Positions 8,468 through 17,575 of a stretch of 64,000 nt of DNA are shown one piece after another. The position numbers and the translations under genes are program-made. This DNA comes from an uncultured Alphaproteobacteria bacterium. Lineage in GTDB: Bacteria; Pseudomonadota; Alphaproteobacteria; Rhodobacterales; Rhodobacteraceae. The DNA is taken from assembly GCA_929200255.1 (NCBI GenBank), contig CAKMYZ010000001.1:124001-188000 (forward strand), written 5' to 3'. Under the pieces are notes generated by a model. That model had not been told where the DNA came from. It searched no databases and saw only the letters and a list, made by a program, of their open reading frames with translations. How positions within the stretch are numbered: position 1 is the first letter of the stretch; each line of letters opens with the position of its first letter.

Positions 8468-9468
8468 ACTATGTGCTGAGCCGCCTTTTCACCTTTGTGC
8501 CAACTTTCGTTGGTGTGACGCTGATTTCTTTTGGCTTTATCCGGGTTCTGCCGGGCGATCCCATCGTCGTCATGGCAGGTGAACGCGGCCTGACCGCCGA
8601 ACGCTACGCCGAGCTTGAGGCGCAGTTTGGGTTTGACCGCCCTTTGTATGTGCAGTTCTGGGAATATCTGACGGGTGTGTTGCAGGGCGATCTGGGCAAT
8701 TCATTTGTCACAAAAAGACCGGTCTGGGATGAGTTCTTTGCCCTGTTTCCCGCCACGCTGGAGCTGTCGCTTTGTGCGATGATCTTTGCGGTGGTGATTG
8801 GTTTGCCTGCCGGGGTGATTGCTGCGGTGAACCGCGGCAAGCTCTATGATCGGGCGTTGATGTCAACTGCGCTGATTGGCTATTCGATGCCAATTTTCTG
8901 GTGGGCCCTGCTGTTAATCATTGTGTTCTCGGGCAACCTGCAATGGACGCCAGTGTCGGGGCGGATTGACCTGATCTATTACTTCCCTGATCCCACGGGG
9001 TTCATGCTGATTGACAGTATCACCTCGGGGCAGAAGGGGGCGTTTGGATCGGCAGTACGGCATCTGATCCTGCCAACGATCGTGCTGGGCACCATTCCGC
9101 TGGCCGTTATCGCACGGCAGACACGCTCTGCCATGCTTGAGGTGCTGGGCGAGGATTACATCCGCACCGCGCGTGCCAAGGGCCTCGCGCCGGGGCGGAT
9201 CAACGGGGTGCATGCGCTGCGCAATGCGTTGATCCCGGTGATCACGGTGATTGGCCTGTCGGTGGGAACGCTGCTGGCCGGCGCGATCCTGACCGAAACG
9301 ATCTTTAGCTGGCCGGGCATTGGCAAGTGGATGGTCGATAGCATCTTCCGGCGCGACTATCCGGTGGTGCAGGGTGGGCTGCTACTGATTGCAGTGGCCG
9401 TGATGATCGTGAATTTGACCGTTGATATGCTTTATGGCGTCATCAATCCCAAGATCAGGAAGCGGTAA
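8461..9468 (+). CDS. ABC transporter permease, DppB/OppB family
   Basis: 335-residue inner-membrane subunit of the second peptide importer. It has an N-terminal helix (FTFVPTFVGVTLISFGFI), about five further helices and the EAA loop EDYIRTARAKGL near residue 230. The family signature FSWPGIGKWMVDSI is present near the C-terminus. Its ATG lies inside the end of the peptidase gene (7-base overlap), and its TAA overlaps the ATG of the next permease (TAATG), so all these genes share one transcript. Confidence 0.92.
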   Translation: MLNYVLSRLFTFVPTFVGVTLISFGFIRVLPGDPIVVMAGERGLTAERYAELEAQFGFDRPLYVQFWEYLTGVLQGDLGNSFVTKRPVWDEFFALFPATLELSLCAMIFAVVIGLPAGVIAAVNRGKLYDRALMSTALIGYSMPIFWWALLLIIVFSGNLQWTPVSGRIDLIYYFPDPTGFMLIDSITSGQKGAFGSAVRHLILPTIVLGTIPLAVIARQTRSAMLEVLGEDYIRTARAKGLAPGRINGVHALRNALIPVITVIGLSVGTLLAGAILTETIFSWPGIGKWMVDSIFRRDYPVVQGGLLLIAVAVMIVNLTVDMLYGVINPKIRKR

Positions 9469-10361
9469 TGACTGATACAACACAAACCGCCGTTGAACGC
9501 CCCAGCCCCTTGCGGGAGTTCTGGTTCTATTTCCGGGAAAATCGCGGTGCGGTGATCGGGTTGTGGATTTTCGCGGCCTTCGCCTTTGTCGCACTCTTTG
9601 GTCCCTGGATTGCGCCGCATGATGCAACAGCACAGTTCCGCGACGCGACGCTGCAACCGCCCGTCTGGCAAGAGGGGGGGAGCTGGACCTATCCGCTGGG
9701 CACCGACCCACTGGGCCGGGATATGCTGTCGCGTCTGATCGTGGGCGCGCGGTTTTCCTTCTTTGTCGGGATTGTTGTGGTGAGTATCGCAGCAACGGGC
9801 GGCATTCTGGTTGGGTTGATTGCGGGTTTTGCGCCCAAATGGATTGATACGATCACCATGCGGATCATGGATGTGATCCTGGCGTTTCCGTCACTGCTGC
9901 TGGCTCTTGTGCTGGTTGCGATCCTTGGGCCGTCGCTGACCAACGCAATGATTGCCATCGCGATTGTGCTGCAACCGCATTACGTGCGTCTGACCCGGGC
10001 CAGTGTTTTGTCTGAACGGCAAAAGGACTACGTGACATCTGCCAAAGTGGCGGGTGCAGGTCTTCCGCGTCTGATGTTCATCACAGTGCTGCCGAACTGT
10101 CTGGCGCCAATTATCGTGCAGGCCGCACTGTCATTCTCGACCGCGATCCTTGATGCGGCTGCGTTGGGCTTTCTGGGGATGGGGGCACAGCCGCCCACAC
10201 CCGAATGGGGGACAATGCTGGCCGAAGCGCGCGAGTTTATTCTGCGCGCGTGGTGGGTTGTGACTTTCCCGGGTCTTGCGATCCTCGTCACGGTGCTGGC
10301 GATCAACCTGATGGGCGACGGGCTGCGCGACGCGCTTGACCCCAAGCTCAAGAGGAGCTGA
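9468..10361 (+). CDS. ABC transporter permease, DppC/OppC family
   Basis: 297-residue membrane subunit paired with the preceding DppB-type permease. The diagnostic periplasmic motif YPLGTDPLGRDMLSRLI is near residues 75-95, and the EAA loop is near residue 185 (QKDYVTSAKVAGAG). The C-terminus LMGDGLRDALDPKLKRS is typical. It is followed after 4 bases by the ATPase gene, whose Shine-Dalgarno sequence lies within this gene's end. Confidence 0.92.
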   Translation: MTDTTQTAVERPSPLREFWFYFRENRGAVIGLWIFAAFAFVALFGPWIAPHDATAQFRDATLQPPVWQEGGSWTYPLGTDPLGRDMLSRLIVGARFSFFVGIVVVSIAATGGILVGLIAGFAPKWIDTITMRIMDVILAFPSLLLALVLVAILGPSLTNAMIAIAIVLQPHYVRLTRASVLSERQKDYVTSAKVAGAGLPRLMFITVLPNCLAPIIVQAALSFSTAILDAAALGFLGMGAQPPTPEWGTMLAEAREFILRAWWVVTFPGLAILVTVLAINLMGDGLRDALDPKLKRS

Positions 10362-10365
10362 GCCT

Positions 10366-11343
10366 ATGTCATTGTTACGCATACGTAATCTGAGCGTTTC
10401 CTTCTCAACTGCTTCCGGTGCGTTCCGGGCTGTCGATGGGGTCAATGTTGACGTTGATTCTGGCGAAATCCTCGCCATCGTTGGCGAAAGCGGGTCGGGA
10501 AAATCGGTCTCGATGCTGGCTTTGATGGGGCTGCTGCCGTGGACCGCGACAGTGACGGCGGATGAGATTGTCTTTGATGGTATGGATCTGCTGAACATCG
10601 ACAAGTCCGCGCGCCGCAAGATTATCGGCAATGATCTCGCGATGATCTTTCAGGAACCAATGTCGGCCTTGAACCCCTGTTTCACGGTTGGCTGGCAAAT
10701 CAAGGAAGCTCTGCGCATCCACCTTGGGCTGGACCGTAGCGCGCGCCACAAGCGCGCGATTGAGCTGTTCGAGCAGGTGGGCATCCCTGACCCCGAAAAG
10801 CGTCTGTCGGCTTTCCCCCACCAGATGTCTGGCGGCATGAACCAACGGGTTATGATTGCCATGGCCATCGCCTGCAAGCCCAAGCTGTTGATTGCGGATG
10901 AACCGACGACAGCGCTGGATGTGACTATTCAGGCGCAGATCTTGGATCTTCTGACCGATCTGCGGCGCGAGACGGGCATGGGGCTGGTGCTGATCACGCA
11001 TGATATGGGAGTTGTGGCTGAATCCGCAGAGCGGGTCAGCGTGCAATATGCCGGTCAAAAGATCGAGGAGCAGCCCGTTGGTCCGCTGTTTGATCGCCCG
11101 CGCCATCCCTACACGGCGGCACTGCTGGATGCTTTGCCGGAACGGGCAACCGACCGGCTGTTGCCGACTATTCCGGGCGTCGTGCCGGGACAGTTTGACC
11201 GCCCCTCGGGCTGCCTGTTTTCGCCGCGTTGCAAATTCGCCGATGACACCTGCCGAGGCACACCACCCATCCCCGGAGGGCACGATATGGGCGATGTCCG
11301 TTGTCACTACCCGTTGAACACTGTCGAAAGTACCGCGTCATGA
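10366..11343 (+). CDS. peptide ABC transporter ATP-binding protein, DppD family
   Basis: 325-residue ATPase. Walker A GESGSGKS is near residue 41, the signature MSGGMNQR near 154, and Walker [10 protein letters not shown] near 175. The C-terminal oligopeptide/dipeptide extension contains the cysteine motif [14 protein letters not shown], which in characterised DppD/OppD relatives holds an iron-sulphur cluster; that role is known for the family, not shown here. ATG 10366 is chosen because GAGGAG at 10352-10357 lies 8 bases upstream; the frame is open further 5' but without a ribosome site. The stop overlaps the next ATG by four bases. Confidence 0.92.
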   Translation: MSLLRIRNLSVSFSTASGAFRAVDGVNVDVDSGEILAIVGESGSGKSVSMLALMGLLPWTATVTADEIVFDGMDLLNIDKSARRKIIGNDLAMIFQEPMSALNPCFTVGWQIKEALRIHLGLDRSARHKRAIELFEQVGIPDPEKRLSAFPHQMSGGMNQRVMIAMAIACKPKLLIADEPTTALDVTIQAQILDLLTDLRRETGMGLVLITHDMGVVAESAERVSVQYAGQKIEEQPVGPLFDRPRHPYTAALLDALPERATDRLLPTIPGVVPGQFDRPSGCLFSPRCKFADDTCRGTPPIPGGHDMGDVRCHYPLNTVESTAS

Positions 11344-12296
11344 CCGAAGCTGTGATCAAAGCCGAAGGGCTGATAAGGCATTATTCCGTCAGCGGCGGGA
11401 TGCTGCGCAAACCAAGGACATTGCGTGCCGTCGCTGGTGTTGATTTCGAACTGCACGCGGGCAAAACCCTTGCCGTTGTCGGCGAAAGTGGCTGTGGAAA
11501 ATCAACGCTTGCCCGCATGGTCGCCATGATCGAGGCGCCCACGGATGGGGTGCTGACGCTTGATGGAAAACCTGTACTGCCGACCGATTGGGCGGACCTG
11601 CGGCAGTCCGTGCAGATCGTGTTCCAGGATCCCTATGGCTCGCTTAACCCGCGCCAGCGGATTGGCGCGATTTTGCAGGAGCCGCTGATCATCAATCGCC
11701 CCGATTTGTCAAAGGCCGAACGTGAGGCGCGCGCGCGCAAGATGCTGGATATGGTGGGCCTGCGCCCCGAACACTATGACCGCTACCCGCACATGTTCTC
11801 GGGTGGACAGCGCCAGCGGATCGCGATTGCGCGTGCGTTGATGCTTGACCCCAAGGTGCTGGTCCTGGATGAGCCTGTGTCGGCGCTGGATCTGTCGATC
11901 CAGAGTGCGATCCTGAACCTGCTGACGGAATTGCAAGATCGCTTGCAGCTGGCCTATCTGTTTATTAGCCATGACCTGAGTGTCGTGCGCCATGTCGCCC
12001 AAGACGTGATCGTGATGTATCTTGGCCGGGCCGTTGAGGTGGGATCAAAGCAGGACGTCTTTGAGGCCCCCCAGCACCCCTACACCCGTGCGTTGCTGTC
12101 GGCCACGCCAAGTGCCGAACCAAACGCGCTCCGGGATCGTATTAAGCTGGTAGGGGAATTGCCATCGCCACTGAATATCCCTCAGGGATGCCCGTTTGCG
12201 CCAAGATGCTGGAAAGTCAAAGACAAATGCAGGCAGGACTTGCCTGCGTTGTCAGGCGGCGCGCATCGTGCGGCCTGTTTTTTTCCTGAGGGCTAG
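11340..12296 (+). CDS. peptide ABC transporter ATP-binding protein, DppF family
   Basis: 318-residue second ATPase of the importer. Walker [10 protein letters not shown] near residue 49, signature FSGGQRQR near 154 and the Walker B/D-loop LDEPVSALD are intact, with a C-terminal extension bearing CPFAPRCWKVKDKC. The ATG at 11340 forms an ATGA overlap with the DppD stop. This is the last gene of the second peptide operon; no strong U-run terminator follows, only a short GGGC-TAGC-GCCC inverted repeat near 12291. Confidence 0.92.
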   Translation: MTEAVIKAEGLIRHYSVSGGMLRKPRTLRAVAGVDFELHAGKTLAVVGESGCGKSTLARMVAMIEAPTDGVLTLDGKPVLPTDWADLRQSVQIVFQDPYGSLNPRQRIGAILQEPLIINRPDLSKAEREARARKMLDMVGLRPEHYDRYPHMFSGGQRQRIAIARALMLDPKVLVLDEPVSALDLSIQSAILNLLTELQDRLQLAYLFISHDLSVVRHVAQDVIVMYLGRAVEVGSKQDVFEAPQHPYTRALLSATPSAEPNALRDRIKLVGELPSPLNIPQGCPFAPRCWKVKDKCRQDLPALSGGAHRAACFFPEG

Positions 12297-12462
12297 CGCC
12301 CGTAACAAGGCTACTCTGTCCCGCAATCAAGACCTGTTCAGGCGGTGCCTCAAGCAAAGTGCTTGGGTCCGACAGTGCTTTCGCATTACAACTTGTTGGC
12401 GTGCCGCTCACCTTTACCGCGAGGTCAGTGTTGCAGGGCCGTGATGTTGAGGGGGATCATCA

Positions 12463-13317
12463 ATGCTGAGAAAGATACTTGTGCCCGTGCGTGGCGACGG
12501 CATGTCAGAGGCTTTGCTTGGCCATGCCGCAGCACTTGCAGTGCGCCATGCAGCCCATATCGTTGTCGCCCATTGCCGGGTACGCACTGAGGATCTGATG
12601 CCCTATGGCGTGCAACTGCCCGCCTTTGCGCGCGACACGCTGGCAGAGCAGGCGCGCGAGCTCGCCAATCAGCAAGAGCAGGGGCTTCGCGCGCAGCTGC
12701 GCGATCTGGCTGACAGGCTTGGCCTTGCCGTGACCGATGCACCGGCGCCAGAGGGCGCGTCTGTTTCGTTTGTCGAAGAATACGGGATCATGGCGGATGT
12801 CATCAGGCGGACCGGCCGGCTGGCGGATATCGTGGTTGTGGCCAAGCCCGACAGAGATCGGAACCTTGGCGCAAATTCGCTGAAATCCGCGCTCTTTCAT
12901 ACGGGGCGTCCGGTTCTGATGTGCCCGCCAGAGCACAGCGTACCGGCAGATTTCAGCAGCCATATCACCATCGCATGGAACGGATCGTTAGAAGCGTCAC
13001 GCGCCGTTGCCACGACGCTTAGTCAGGCGCGGAGCGCTGACAAAGTCACGATTCTGTCGGGCGGCAAGGATGGTGCGCAAGGCGTCAGTGTTGACGAGTT
13101 GGTCGCATATTACGCGCTTCATGGGATCACGGCACACACCCACCTGTTTGAGGCTCGAAATCCCGGTGAAACACTGTTGGAAAAGACCTCTGAGCTGGGT
13201 GCGAGCATGCTTGTCATGGGCGCATATGGACAAAACCATGAGCGTGAAACCTTCTTTGGAGGAAACACGCAAGCCATTGTTGATAAAGCAGAAATCCCCG
13301 TTGTGTTGGTGCATTAA
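12463..13317 (+). CDS. universal stress protein, tandem UspA-type domains
   Basis: 284 residues, about twice the length of a single Usp domain. The first half begins with MLRKILVPVRGDG and the second with ITIAWNGSLEASRAVA, so two Usp folds are joined. The C-terminal MGAYGQNHERETFFGGNT resembles the nucleotide-binding G-x2-G-x9-G pattern in a modified form. Start ATG 12463 follows GAGGGGGA with proper spacing. It stands alone between two transporters; family members respond to stress and starvation, but no partner can be read from context. Confidence 0.85.
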   Translation: MLRKILVPVRGDGMSEALLGHAAALAVRHAAHIVVAHCRVRTEDLMPYGVQLPAFARDTLAEQARELANQQEQGLRAQLRDLADRLGLAVTDAPAPEGASVSFVEEYGIMADVIRRTGRLADIVVVAKPDRDRNLGANSLKSALFHTGRPVLMCPPEHSVPADFSSHITIAWNGSLEASRAVATTLSQARSADKVTILSGGKDGAQGVSVDELVAYYALHGITAHTHLFEARNPGETLLEKTSELGASMLVMGAYGQNHERETFFGGNTQAIVDKAEIPVVLVH

Positions 13318-13475
13318 CGTTTTCATTTGCCCGACAGGGAAGTTTTGCTTGAGGAGTTGGTTGATAACACGCTAATGGTAGTGCGTATTAGTTGAATTGT
13401 TTTCCAAGTTGCTGTTGCGAGTTGTGTGAGTATCGCCAACCCAACATAGAACTGTCGAAATAGGGAGATAAAAAA

Positions 13476-14447
13476 ATGCAAATGTCGAAACGCACGCTTT
13501 TCGGTCTAATCGGGGCAACGGCCCTCGCAGTAGCGCCAGTTCAAGCTTTCGCTCAGGACTGGGAACCGCGCAAACCGATTGATTTTGTGATCATGGCCGG
13601 CGCCGGCGGTGGCGCTGATCAGATCGCTCGGTTCATTCAGGCCGTTGCCGAACAACAAGACCTGACAACCCGGCCGCTAGTACCCAACAACAAGGGTGGC
13701 GGTTCCGGTGCCGAAGCGCTGATCCACGTCAACACGGCGAGTGACCCTGACCACACTATTCTGGTGACATTGAATTCTTTCTTTACGACACCTTTGCGGC
13801 AGGAAAACCTTGGGATTGATATTCAGACATTCACGCCAGTGGCGATGATGGGCGTCGATCCATTTGTGCTTTGGGTGCATAAGGACAGCGGCATCACGAC
13901 GTTCGACGAATATGTCGCTAAGGTTCAGGAAATGGACGGTGAATTCGTCATGGGCGGCACTGGTGCCGGACAGGAAGACAGCATCGTGATTGCCTATATG
14001 TCCGGTGCTTATGACCTCGACATCAAGTATATTCCCTATGACGGCGGTGGTGCCGTGGCCAAAGATCTTGCCGGTCAGCAGATTATGGCAACAGTAAACA
14101 ACCCCGCAGAAGCTAAGGGGTTCTACGAGGCTGGCGATTTCGTCCCGCTACTGGCGTTCTCGGACGAACGTATGCCTGCCTATCCTGATGTGCCCACGAT
14201 CAAGGAAATGGGGCACGATTTTTCCTACTATAACCAGCGGGCCGTTGTTGGCGCGCCGGGCATGTCGGATGAAGCTGCAGCTTACTATCAGGATCTGTTC
14301 ACAACCATTTATGAAAGCGATGAATGGCAGGGGTATCTGACCTCAGAAAGCCTTTCCCCGCTTTGGATGGATGCGGACGCGCAGCGTGACTATTGGGCGC
14401 TTCAGGTCGAGAACCACCAGAACCTTCTGGCCGCATTGGGCGAGTAA
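13476..14447 (+). CDS. tctC: tripartite tricarboxylate transporter substrate-binding protein (TctC family)
   Basis: 323-residue periplasmic receptor of a TTT transporter. The signal peptide ends near Ala26 (QAFA, then QDWEPRKPIDF). The mature N-terminus with DFVIMAGAGGGADQIARFI matches the Bug/TctC ligand-binding loop. AGGGAG at 13462-13467 gives 8 bases to ATG 13476; ATG 13482 is an in-frame alternative. It is followed by tctB and tctA, a complete system. Bug proteins bind many carboxylates, so citrate is not implied. Confidence 0.92.
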   Translation: MQMSKRTLFGLIGATALAVAPVQAFAQDWEPRKPIDFVIMAGAGGGADQIARFIQAVAEQQDLTTRPLVPNNKGGGSGAEALIHVNTASDPDHTILVTLNSFFTTPLRQENLGIDIQTFTPVAMMGVDPFVLWVHKDSGITTFDEYVAKVQEMDGEFVMGGTGAGQEDSIVIAYMSGAYDLDIKYIPYDGGGAVAKDLAGQQIMATVNNPAEAKGFYEAGDFVPLLAFSDERMPAYPDVPTIKEMGHDFSYYNQRAVVGAPGMSDEAAAYYQDLFTTIYESDEWQGYLTSESLSPLWMDADAQRDYWALQVENHQNLLAALGE

Positions 14448-14466
14448 CCCAAAGCAAATGTGACAC

Positions 14467-14484
14467 GGGTCCCAGCAGGGGCCC
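14467..14484 (+). terminator. intercistronic hairpin between tctC and tctB
   Basis: A 7-base stem (GGGTCCC, loop AGCA, GGGGCCC, one U-G pair) lies 20 bases after the tctC stop and 20 before tctB. There is no U run, so it is more likely a message-stabilising or attenuating structure that favours the binding protein over the membrane subunits. The same arrangement occurs after two other binding-protein genes in this window. Confidence 0.55.
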
Positions 14485-14503
14485 TGATCCTTAGGGGGGC
14501 CAG

Positions 14504-15007
14504 ATGCGCGTAGGCGAACTTATTACTGCGGGTTTCCTGGCCCTTCTTTCACTGTATCTGATGTGGAAAAGCACCGAACTGCCCATTGGATACATTTCCG
14601 GGACAGGTCCGGGCGGTGGTGCCTGGCCGTTCTGGCTCTCAGCCATCATGCTGATCTGCTGCGCCTGCACCGCTTTCAACTGGTGGCGTGGCACAACCCC
14701 TGCGTCGAAATCCGATGAGCCTGTACTGGACAGTCATGGTTGGAAATCGCTGATCTTTGTCGGCGGCGGCATTATCGGATTTGTGGCGCTGATCAACATC
14801 ATTTCGATGTACGGGGCCGTCGCCGTTTTCCTGTTCTACTACCTGTGGATTCTGGGGCGGCACGGTTTGGCGCTAAGCGTGACGATCTCACTGGTGTCGC
14901 CCATCGCGCTTTTCTTCTTTTTTGAAGGTGCCATGCAGATCACCATGCCTTCCGGCATGCCGTTCACCGACCCCGTGTTCGATATCCTCTATGACATCAT
15001 TTACTGA
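14504..15007 (+). CDS. tctB: tripartite tricarboxylate transporter small membrane subunit (TctB family)
   Basis: 167 residues with four predicted membrane helices, the usual size and layout for TctB. The motif GYISGTGPGGGAWPFW near residues 29-45 is typical of the family, where a G-P-x-x-x-P segment precedes the second helix. GGGGGG about 10 bases upstream of ATG 14504 may serve as the ribosome site. It is flanked by tctC and tctA on the same strand. Confidence 0.88.
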   Translation: MRVGELITAGFLALLSLYLMWKSTELPIGYISGTGPGGGAWPFWLSAIMLICCACTAFNWWRGTTPASKSDEPVLDSHGWKSLIFVGGGIIGFVALINIISMYGAVAVFLFYYLWILGRHGLALSVTISLVSPIALFFFFEGAMQITMPSGMPFTDPVFDILYDIIY

Positions 15008-15042
15008 CACCATGACACGGCGCTGCGAAGGAAATCTCTGAT

Positions 15043-16563
15043 ATGGACGTTCTTCTCTTGCTCGCGGATGGCATGTTGGTGTCACTTCAACCGCTGAACC
15101 TGATGATGATCATGATCGGGGTGACACTAGGCTTGTTCATTGGCGCGATGCCGGGGCTGGGGTCAGTCAACGGTGTGGCGATCTTGTTACCGGTAACGTT
15201 TTTGGTTCCGCCAAGCTCTGCGATTATCTTTCTTGCCGCAATATACTATGGGGCCATGTATGGCGGGGCCGTATCGTCGATTACATTGGGTATTCCCGGT
15301 GCATCAACAGCCGTGGCCACGACATTCGATGGCAGGCCAATGGCCAAACAGGGCCGCGCCAGTCTTGCACTTGTGACCGCCGCTTTGGCGTCATTTGTCG
15401 GTGGGACCGTAGCCAACATCCTGTTCACGCTGTTTGCCCCTTTGCTGGCGAGTGTTGCCTTGTCCTTTGGGCCGCCAGAAGTTTTTGCGCTGATGTTGCT
15501 GGCCTTCGCCACCTTTGTGGGCCTTGGCGGTGACGACATCCCCAAGACTATATTCTCGATCTGTTTTGGACTTGTGCTGGGGGCGATTGGTTTTGACCAG
15601 ATATCCGGCGCGCCGCGCCTTGTTCTGTTTGACTACAATGGCTTCCTGCAGGGGATCGGCTTCCTTGTGCTGGCCATTGGGGTCTATGGGATCGGCGAGA
15701 TGTTGTGGACGATCGACCAGACCCGCGGCGATGTGACTGCAACGACCCCACAGATGACGATCAAAGGCATGGCCTCTGACACCAAGGAAGCCGCCAAACG
15801 CGGCTGGAAAGGTACGGCGATTGGATCCTTCCTGGGGTTCTTTGTCGGTATCTTGCCTGCGGCTGGGGCAACGCCCGGTTCGCTGATGGCCTATGGGGTG
15901 GCCAAGATGGTGTCGCGCAATCCCGAAGAATTCGGAAAAGGGGCTGTTAGTGGGGTGGCCGCACCTGAGGCCGCGAATAACTCTGCCTCGACCGGGTCGA
16001 TGTTGCCGATGCTGACGCTGGGCATCCCCGGCTCACCGACCACGGCGATCCTTTTGGGGGGGATGGTGATCTGGGGTCTTGTTCCCGGGCCGCGTCTTTT
16101 TGTGGATGAACAGCAATTCGTCTGGGGGTTGATCGGGTCCTTCTACATCTCCAATGTGGCGGCGGTGCTGATCAATCTGGCATTCATTCCGGTCTTCATC
16201 TGGATGCTGCGGATGCCCTTTACGATCTTAGCACCGGTGATTTTCGTTCTTTCAATCACAGGCGGTTATGCAGCGACCCGCGATATGTTTGATATCTGGC
16301 TGATGGTGGGCTTTGGCATTGGTGCCTTCTTCATGCGCAAGTTTGACTATCCGCTGGCGCCGGCCGTTCTGGCCATTGTGCTGGGCCCGATAGCAGAGCC
16401 GACACTGCGGCAGTCGCTGCTGTTGTCCTCGGGCGATCCGTCAATCTTCTTTACGCGCCCGGTGGCAGGGCCCATTACGGTTGTGGCCTTGATCCTGATC
16501 TTGCTGCCTGCGCTGAAGTTCCTGCGTCGCAGGCCAGCAAAGAACCAAAAGCCCGCGTCGTAA
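15043..16563 (+). CDS. tctA: tripartite tricarboxylate transporter large membrane subunit (TctA family)
   Basis: 506-residue integral membrane protein with about 11-12 helices. The TctA signature is clear near residue 36 (GAMPGLGSVNGVAILLPV), with a second inverted copy of the fold around GFFVGILPAAGATPGSLMAY near residue 265. It forms the carboxylate channel with TctB. The ribosome site GAAGGAAAT precedes ATG 15043. The stop codon lies inside the terminator hairpin that ends this operon. Confidence 0.93.
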   Translation: MDVLLLLADGMLVSLQPLNLMMIMIGVTLGLFIGAMPGLGSVNGVAILLPVTFLVPPSSAIIFLAAIYYGAMYGGAVSSITLGIPGASTAVATTFDGRPMAKQGRASLALVTAALASFVGGTVANILFTLFAPLLASVALSFGPPEVFALMLLAFATFVGLGGDDIPKTIFSICFGLVLGAIGFDQISGAPRLVLFDYNGFLQGIGFLVLAIGVYGIGEMLWTIDQTRGDVTATTPQMTIKGMASDTKEAAKRGWKGTAIGSFLGFFVGILPAAGATPGSLMAYGVAKMVSRNPEEFGKGAVSGVAAPEAANNSASTGSMLPMLTLGIPGSPTTAILLGGMVIWGLVPGPRLFVDEQQFVWGLIGSFYISNVAAVLINLAFIPVFIWMLRMPFTILAPVIFVLSITGGYAATRDMFDIWLMVGFGIGAFFMRKFDYPLAPAVLAIVLGPIAEPTLRQSLLLSSGDPSIFFTRPVAGPITVVALILILLPALKFLRRRPAKNQKPAS

Positions 16564-16574
16564 CGCGGGCCTTT
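16551..16574. terminator. bidirectional terminator between tctA and the convergent reductase gene
   Basis: A perfect 8-base stem, GCCCGCGT at 16551-16558 and ACGCGGGC at 16563-16570, with loop CGTA, followed by CTTTT. On the other strand the stem is followed by TTTTGGTT, so it can end transcription from both sides. It includes the tctA stop codon. Confidence 0.8.
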
Positions 16575-16597
16575 TAAAGTCATCTGATCGCACTGGA

Positions 16598-17575
16598 CTA
16601 GCTGTAAAGACCAGCCACCTTGCCGCGTAGCTGGATGAGCGCCAGCACGGTATCGATTGTGGGTGTGGGCGTTTGGGTGACGCGGCCCAATTCCTGCACA
16701 GAGCCTACCAGCGCGTCGATCTCCATCGGGCGGTTGGCGTCAAGGTCTTGCAGCATCGACGTGCGATGCGCGCCCACATCAGCGCCGCCTTGAATGCGCC
16801 GATCCACATCAATGGGGAACTTCACGCCCAGCGTTTCGGCAATCGTCTGCGCCTCAAGCATCATGTTGCGGGCAACCTCACGCGTGCCGGGTTCGGTACA
16901 TAGCACATCCAGCGTCGCATGGGTCAGGGCCGAGATCGGGTTGAACGACAGGTTCCCCCAAAGTTTGACCCAAATCTCATCGCGTATCTTTGGCCGTACC
17001 GGTGCCTTCAGGCCAGCAGCGCTCAGCGCTTTGGACAGGCGCAAGGCGCGTTCGGATTTTTCGCCAGAGGGTTCGCCCAAGGAAAACCGGTTGCCCTCGA
17101 TATGTCTGATCACACCCGGCTCGGTAACCTCGGCTGCGGGATAGACCACGCAGCCAAGGACATTGTCAGGGCCAAAGCCGTCCCATTGGGCGTTGCCCGG
17201 ATCAACACTGGTCAACCGTGTGCCTTCCAGATCGCCGCCTGCTTTGTGGAAATACCACCAAGGGACACCGTTCACGCCAGATACGATCGTCGTGCCATCG
17301 CCAATCAGTGGCTGCATCTTGTCAACCACCGGAGGCACAGAATGCGCCTTGAGCGTCACAATAACATAGTCCTGTGGTCCGAGGTCGGCGGCGTTGTCTG
17401 ACACGGTCACGGGCAACGTTTCAGACACGCCATCTTCGATCAATGTCAGCCCGTTGTTGCGCATCGCAGCCAAATGTGGGCCGCGCGCAACAAGGCTGAC
17501 GTCGGCCCCGGCCTTGGCCAGCTTTGCCCCCATGTAGCCGCCAATCGCGCCTGCGCCAAAGATACAGATCTTCAT
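16598..17575 (-). CDS. ketopantoate reductase family protein (2-dehydropantoate 2-reductase-like)
   Basis: 325-residue NAD(P)-dependent 2-hydroxyacid oxidoreductase. The Rossmann motif GAGAIGGYMG is at residues 7-16, and the family segment KLWGNLSFNPISALT carries the expected catalytic Lys. It resembles ApbA/PanE, which reduces ketopantoate for CoA synthesis, but many paralogues act on other 2-keto acids. It overlaps the upstream ligase gene by four bases (ATGA), so the two are co-translated. Pairing with a CoA ligase and a carboxylate transporter suggests a catabolic or salvage role rather than pantothenate synthesis; that is inference. Confidence 0.85.
   Translation of the reverse strand: MKICIFGAGAIGGYMGAKLAKAGADVSLVARGPHLAAMRNNGLTLIEDGVSETLPVTVSDNAADLGPQDYVIVTLKAHSVPPVVDKMQPLIGDGTTIVSGVNGVPWWYFHKAGGDLEGTRLTSVDPGNAQWDGFGPDNVLGCVVYPAAEVTEPGVIRHIEGNRFSLGEPSGEKSERALRLSKALSAAGLKAPVRPKIRDEIWVKLWGNLSFNPISALTHATLDVLCTEPGTREVARNMMLEAQTIAETLGVKFPIDVDRRIQGGADVGAHRTSMLQDLDANRPMEIDALVGSVQELGRVTQTPTPTIDTVLALIQLRGKVAGLYS

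Noticed and set aside
10405-11307. 300-codon minus-strand frame opposite the DppD-type ATPase
   Set aside because: Antisense shadow of a conserved ATPase with all motifs intact.
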